Origin: Veillonellaceae bacterium
GTDB taxonomy: Bacteria; Bacillota_C; Negativicutes; UBA1444
Assembly: GCA_012798135.1 (NCBI GenBank)
Contig: JAAZNU010000005.1
Location: 16,752-80,751 of the forward strand
Length of the DNA stretch: 64,000 bases
Direction: 5' to 3'
The translations under genes and the position numbers were made by a program. The notes beneath the pieces were generated by a model. The model saw only the letters and a list, made by a program, of their open reading frames with translations. It was not told the DNA's origin and did not search any database. Below are positions 60,713 to 64,000 of the stretch, one piece after another (the first letter of the stretch is position 1; every line of letters starts with the position of its first letter).

Positions 60713-61819
60713 TTACTTCAGAGCCCCTTGCACCGCCAATTCCTGGATCAGCCCGATTAAAGACGCAGTACGGGGACCGAGGGTACCTAACTCCGCATAT
60801 TCGCGGTCGGTATGAACATTATTGCCGGTCACGCCCACGGAATCCATGGTAGGAACAAACAGGGAAGAATAGTTGCCATCCGTCAGGCCGCCGGCCGACC
60901 ACTCCACAATATCGGCGTTGTAATTGCGTTTCACAAGATCACGGTAAAGATTGATGATTTTTTGCACCTGCGCGGTCTTTTCCATCGGTCCGACTTCGAT
61001 TCCGCCGGTGATTTCCACTTTGGCGCCGACCACTGCCGTTTTTTCGGCTAATGCCTTGATTTCGCGATCCAGACGTTCGCCTTCCGCCATTTTGTAGAAG
61101 CGGACTTCCAGTTTCGCGAAGGCATTGTCCGGCACTTTGTTCAGCACCTTGTTCGTGGTCCCGATCATGCCGACATTGATCGTGTTTTCCGGGATGAATT
61201 GGCCATGGTCAATAATGCCGCGGGCTTTAATAGCGGCTGCCGTTAGATTTCTCGGGTCTTCCGGTTGCGGACTGGCCAGTTTATAGATTTCTCCCAACTG
61301 GTGAACCAGTTCGGTGACGGCATTGACGCCGCGGTAAGGAGTACCGGCATGCCCAGCCAATCCGGTCACTTTCAGATCATATTTGGCCATGCCTTTGCGC
61401 TGGGTGACCACTCCCCAGTCCGGCTTGGCGGTGTCCATGACAAAGCAGACATCCGCCTGCCGGGACAACTCGGCAATCAGATTGGTATTGAATGCGGAGC
61501 CGGTTTCTTCTTCGGCGGAATAATACAGGATGATTTCGCCGTAGTCGCGGAAATCGAGCTCGTTCAAAGCTTTCATCATAGTAATGGTCTGGGCCACGAT
61601 TGCCTTGTCATCGCCGGCGCCCGGTCCGTAAGCGAATTTAGTCTGTGCATCGAAGCGGAATGGTCGTTTTGCCGCTTCGCCTTTTTCAAAAACGGTGTCG
61701 GTATGAGCCAGCATCAGGATGCGCAGTTTGCCATTTCCCTTGAAGCGGCCGATCACAAAGAAATAACCCCTGGTAGCGACTCCACACTTCGTGAGCTGCT
61801 GCAAGGGGTTATTTTTCAT
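60713..61819 (-). pseudogene. M20 family peptidase (glutamate carboxypeptidase-like), 5'-truncated
   Basis: The frame covers the M20 zinc-peptidase fold from VIGRFKGNGKLRILMLAHTD onward. It retains the metal residues (AHTDTVF, YGPGAGDDKA, AEEETGS, VMDTAKPD, NNVHTDREY) and the catalytic glutamate. Relatives carry about 80 more residues with a signal peptide before this point. Here the first 21 codons (MKNNPLQQLTKC...) are encoded by the nitroreductase terminator at 61759-61816, and no ribosome binding site precedes the ATG. I therefore read it as a truncated, probably unexpressed gene. A sequencing or assembly error is less likely, because the terminator hairpin is intact. Confidence 0.72.
61759..61816 (-). 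terminator. Terminator of nitroreductase, overlapping the M20 frame
   Basis: Perfect 10-bp outer stem AAATAACCCC / GGGGTTATTT (61805-61814 and 61761-61770) with a structured 34-base loop and a T-rich end. Confidence 0.8.
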
Positions 61820-61851
61820 TCATGTGTGATTTTTGCCGTAAGCGATGCGGT

Positions 61852-62418
61852 TCAGTCCCGCCACTCGATTGCGAAGTGTTTGCGCGGCGGCACCGGCGGG
61901 CTCTGGTCCGGCCAGCCGACAGGAGTGAGGCCGACCAACCCCCAGTCCGGACAACCCAGATACGATAAAATGGCCTGCTCGACCCATAGCGGCCCCGTCA
62001 TCCAGCAAGCGCCGAGGCCGGCTTCATGGGCCAGCAGCAGAAAGTTCTGCAGGGCGGCGCTGCTGGAAAACAAACTGCCTTTTTGATAGACCTCCTCCGG
62101 CGGCAGGGAGGAAACCACCGCCACGATGGCAGGCGCCCCGCCGAAATCACGGAAGTAGCCGCGTACCATGCCCCGCATCTTCTCGTTGAACAGGGTTTTC
62201 ATCCGCTCATCCAACTGGTCGATGCAGCCTTCCGCTATCGAAATGAGTTCTTGCCGGGCCTGGCCGGTCAAAACAAAAAACTTCCACGGCTGCGTGTTCA
62301 TGGCCGAGGGCGCCCACATCGCATTTTTGATCAATTGTTCCAACAGTTCCCGGGGCACCGGCTCCGGCTTGAACCGCCGGATCGTGCGCCGTTCCTTGAT
62401 GGCCTGCAACAGTTCCAT
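61852..62418 (-). CDS. Nitroreductase family FMN protein
   Basis: A 188-residue flavoprotein. FMN contacts: IKERRTIRRFKPEPVP, NAMWAPSAMNTQPWKFFVL and GLGACWMTGPLWVEQAI, then LVGLTPVGWPDQSPPVPPRKHF. It probably reduces quinones, nitro compounds or enones with NAD(P)H. Twelve bases separate it from the isochorismatase-like gene upstream (GGGGGAG ribosome binding site), so the two form an operon ending at the terminator above. Confidence 0.92.
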   Translation of the reverse strand: MELLQAIKERRTIRRFKPEPVPRELLEQLIKNAMWAPSAMNTQPWKFFVLTGQARQELISIAEGCIDQLDERMKTLFNEKMRGMVRGYFRDFGGAPAIVAVVSSLPPEEVYQKGSLFSSSAALQNFLLLAHEAGLGACWMTGPLWVEQAILSYLGCPDWGLVGLTPVGWPDQSPPVPPRKHFAIEWRD

Positions 62419-62430
62419 CGATTCTCCCCC

Positions 62431-62985
62431 TTATTTCAACAGCGGCCGCAACGCGCGAAACTCTTCGGAGTCGGAGTGGCCTATCCACTCATAAATCGTC
62501 ATTTCGCTCCCGCTGATGATCGCTCCCGCCTGACGGAGCCGCGCCAGGCCAAGTTCCTTGTTGGCGGGTTTGCGGGAACCCGAGGCGTCGGCGACAACAT
62601 GGACCCCGTACCCGTGTTCCAGCGCAGCGAGTGCGCTCTGCATCAGGCAAATATGCGCTTCGGTCCCGAGCATCACCAGATTCTCCACTTTTAAAGACGT
62701 CAGTTGACTGACAAATTCCGGCACTTCAAAACTGTTGAAAATATTTTTCTCGATATAGGCAAATTCCGGCTGCAAGTTTCGCAAGGCTTCATGAGTTGCC
62801 CCCAGGCCGGGCGTGTAATGTTGGGTGAACAGCACCGGCACCTGCAACGTGTGCGCGGCCGTCACCATCTTCACCGCCCGGTCCAACACCGCGGCAAAAT
62901 CATGGATGGCCGGCAACAGTTTTTCCTGAACATCGATCACCACGAGGGCGCAGCCGTCGCGTTTCAATGGTGCGTATTTCGACAC
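62431..62985 (-). CDS. Isochorismatase-like (cysteine) hydrolase
   Basis: A 184-residue isochorismatase/nicotinamidase-fold hydrolase. The catalytic Asp is in ALVVIDVQEKLLP, a Lys/Glu region is around YIEKNIFNSFEVPEF, and the nucleophilic Cys is in LVMLGTEAHICLMQSALAAL. The VPEF-containing segment is typical of hydrolases related to YcaC. The substrate could be an amide or isochorismate-like; unknown. Shares a transcript with nitroreductase. Confidence 0.9.
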   Translation of the reverse strand: MSKYAPLKRDGCALVVIDVQEKLLPAIHDFAAVLDRAVKMVTAAHTLQVPVLFTQHYTPGLGATHEALRNLQPEFAYIEKNIFNSFEVPEFVSQLTSLKVENLVMLGTEAHICLMQSALAALEHGYGVHVVADASGSRKPANKELGLARLRQAGAIISGSEMTIYEWIGHSDSEEFRALRPLLK

Positions 62986-63002
62986 GTTACTCTCCTCCTG
63001 AC

Positions 63003-63034
63003 AAAAAGCCCCCGTATGACGCCATACAGGGGCT
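63003..63034 (-). terminator. Terminator of the crotonase gene
   Basis: Minus-strand stem AAGCCCCTGTATG / CATACGGGGGCTT followed by TTTT, ahead of the isochorismatase-like gene. Confidence 0.85.
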
Positions 63035-63050
63035 TGGGTTCACAGAACGT

Positions 63051-63833
63051 TTATTTCCCGGGGAATGCCGGTTTGCGTTTTTCCACGAAGGCGGTCATGC
63101 CTTCCTTTTTGTCTTCCGTGGCGCAGGTCACGCCGAACAGCGCCGCTTCGTAATTCGAACCGGTCGCCAGATCGGTGTTCAGGCCGTTATGGATGGCCGA
63201 TTTGGCCATCTGCACGGCGAAATTGCCTCGTGACATGATCTTTTGCGCCATGGCCCTGGCCGTCGGCAACAGCTCTTCGGCGGTAGTGACCTTGTTCACC
63301 AGACCGATGCGCCAGGCTTCCTGAGCGTCGATCATGTCGCCGGTATAGATCAGCTCCTTGGCGATTCCCTTGCCGACCAGCCGCGCCAACCGCTGCGTCC
63401 CGCCGAATCCCGGAATGATGCCGAGCGAAACCTCCGGTTGACCGAACTTGGCCTTCTCGGAAGCGATCCGGATATCGCAGGCCATAGACAACTCGCAGCC
63501 GCCGCCCAGGGCAAATCCGTTGATCGCGGCGATGACCGGTTGCGGCATGGTTTCCAGCTGGTTGAACACGCTTTGCGCCATCTGACACCAAGCCTGTCCC
63601 TCGGCCGCCGTCATCGGCAGCATTTCCTTGATGTCCGCGCCGGCCACGAAGGCTCGCTCGGCGCCGGTGAGAATCAGAACTTTTACGGCAGTGTCCTTGC
63701 CGATTTCACACAGGGCCTCACCCAATTCACCGACCGTTTCGGCGTTCAACGCGTTGAGGGCCGCCGGCCGGTTCATCGTCAGGATGCCGATGCCGTCCTG
63801 ATTTTCAAACAACAAATTCTTGAAAGTTTTCAT
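63051..63833 (-). CDS. Enoyl-CoA hydratase (crotonase family)
   Basis: A 260-residue crotonase, hydrating crotonyl-CoA or similar enoyl-CoAs to 3-hydroxyacyl-CoA. Family blocks: NRPAALNALNAETVGEL, GAERAFVAGADIKEM, INGFALGGGCELSMACDIRIASE (oxyanion hole and catalytic Glu), FGQPEVSLGIIPGFGGTQRL with the second catalytic Glu. It is 22 bases downstream of a 3-hydroxyacyl-CoA dehydrogenase gene, consistent with a butyrate/crotonyl-CoA pathway. Confidence 0.94.
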   Translation of the reverse strand: MKTFKNLLFENQDGIGILTMNRPAALNALNAETVGELGEALCEIGKDTAVKVLILTGAERAFVAGADIKEMLPMTAAEGQAWCQMAQSVFNQLETMPQPVIAAINGFALGGGCELSMACDIRIASEKAKFGQPEVSLGIIPGFGGTQRLARLVGKGIAKELIYTGDMIDAQEAWRIGLVNKVTTAEELLPTARAMAQKIMSRGNFAVQMAKSAIHNGLNTDLATGSNYEAALFGVTCATEDKKEGMTAFVEKRKPAFPGK

Positions 63834-63855
63834 CCCGCAGATTCATCCTTTCCTG

Positions 63856-64000
63856 TTACTTCGAATAGTCATAGAAGCCGCGCCCGGTCTTGCGGCCCAG
63901 CCAGCCGGCTTCCACATATTTGCGCAGCAGCGGGCAGGGACGGTACTTCGGATCGCCGAAGCCCTCGTACAGCACTTCCATGATGTACAGCATCGTGTCC
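63856..64000 (-). CDS. 3-hydroxyacyl-CoA (3-hydroxybutyryl-CoA) dehydrogenase, partial at right edge
   Basis: Only the last 48 codons are in the window, ending [14 protein letters not shown] before TAA at 63856-63858. [20 protein letters not shown] and the [25 protein letters not shown] ending are the C-terminal helix pair of 3-hydroxybutyryl-CoA dehydrogenase. It lies directly upstream of the crotonase gene, so the two steps (dehydrogenation and hydration of C4-CoA) are encoded together. Confidence 0.88.
   Translation of the reverse strand, partial: DTMLYIMEVLYEGFGDPKYRPCPLLRKYVEAGWLGRKTGRGFYDYSK

Overview
The window looks like the chromosome of a GC-rich anaerobic Firmicute, most likely one of the Negativicutes (Sporomusa-like). 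The evidence is a cobalamin riboswitch in front of an anaerobic-type cobalt uptake and corrin operon, several TRAP/DcuC organic-acid uptake loci, a selenocysteine tRNA, Fe-S oxidoreductases, HD-GYP signalling proteins, AGGAGG-type ribosome binding sites and many intrinsic terminators. The placement is inference from gene content; there is no rRNA or marker gene here. Most genes lie on the minus strand and coding density is high.

Layout. 1-8.3 kb: housekeeping genes (EamA permease cut by the left edge, signal peptidase I, Pcm, TadE/TadG pilins, HD-GYP, PhzF, glutamate racemase, cupin). 8.4-13.7 kb, plus strand: a cupin, AraC and MerR regulators, a half-length amidohydrolase behind a MerR-type promoter, DUF2284, DsrE and a methyltransferase. 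13.8 kb: tRNA-Sec with its own promoter and terminator. 15-19.7 kb: riboswitch-controlled cbiL-cbiK-cbiM-cbiN-cbiQ-cbiO plus a DUF1653 gene. 21.1-28.6 kb: a GntR-led operon with a zinc dehydrogenase, a split transketolase, a beta-hydroxyacid dehydrogenase and a TRAP transporter. 28.8-36.6 kb: a hydroxy-dicarboxylate operon (MmgE/PrpD, enolase-superfamily dehydratase, two-subunit fumarase/tartrate dehydratase, DcuC carrier, LarA-type racemase), divergent from its own GntR regulator across a 41-bp perfect inverted repeat. 36.6-41 kb: serS, uracil-DNA glycosylase, an MFS carrier and a PanE-type reductase.

41.1-44.2 kb is the most unusual part. A P4/D5-type primase-helicase gene and a small helix-turn-helix gene are followed by six 9-bp iterons in two inverted clusters of three, which looks like a replication origin. 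There is no integrase, so it reads as a stripped or domesticated satellite/plasmid replication module. 44.2-56.2 kb: a pyruvate-kinase-like protein, an M48 protease, secreted hydrolases, a PAS-GGDEF-HD-GYP protein, and a PLD-nuclease/helicase/DUF3427 protein with NUDIX and peptidase partners.

56.3-64 kb: a thioredoxin-reductase-like flavoprotein that lacks the usual NADPH glycine motif, next to a ferredoxin-type aldo/keto reductase; a pair of paralogous secreted proteins; an AspA/AstE-like secreted protein; a 5'-truncated M20 peptidase whose reading frame starts inside the neighbouring terminator; nitroreductase, isochorismatase-like and crotonase genes; and the end of a 3-hydroxyacyl-CoA dehydrogenase cut by the right edge.
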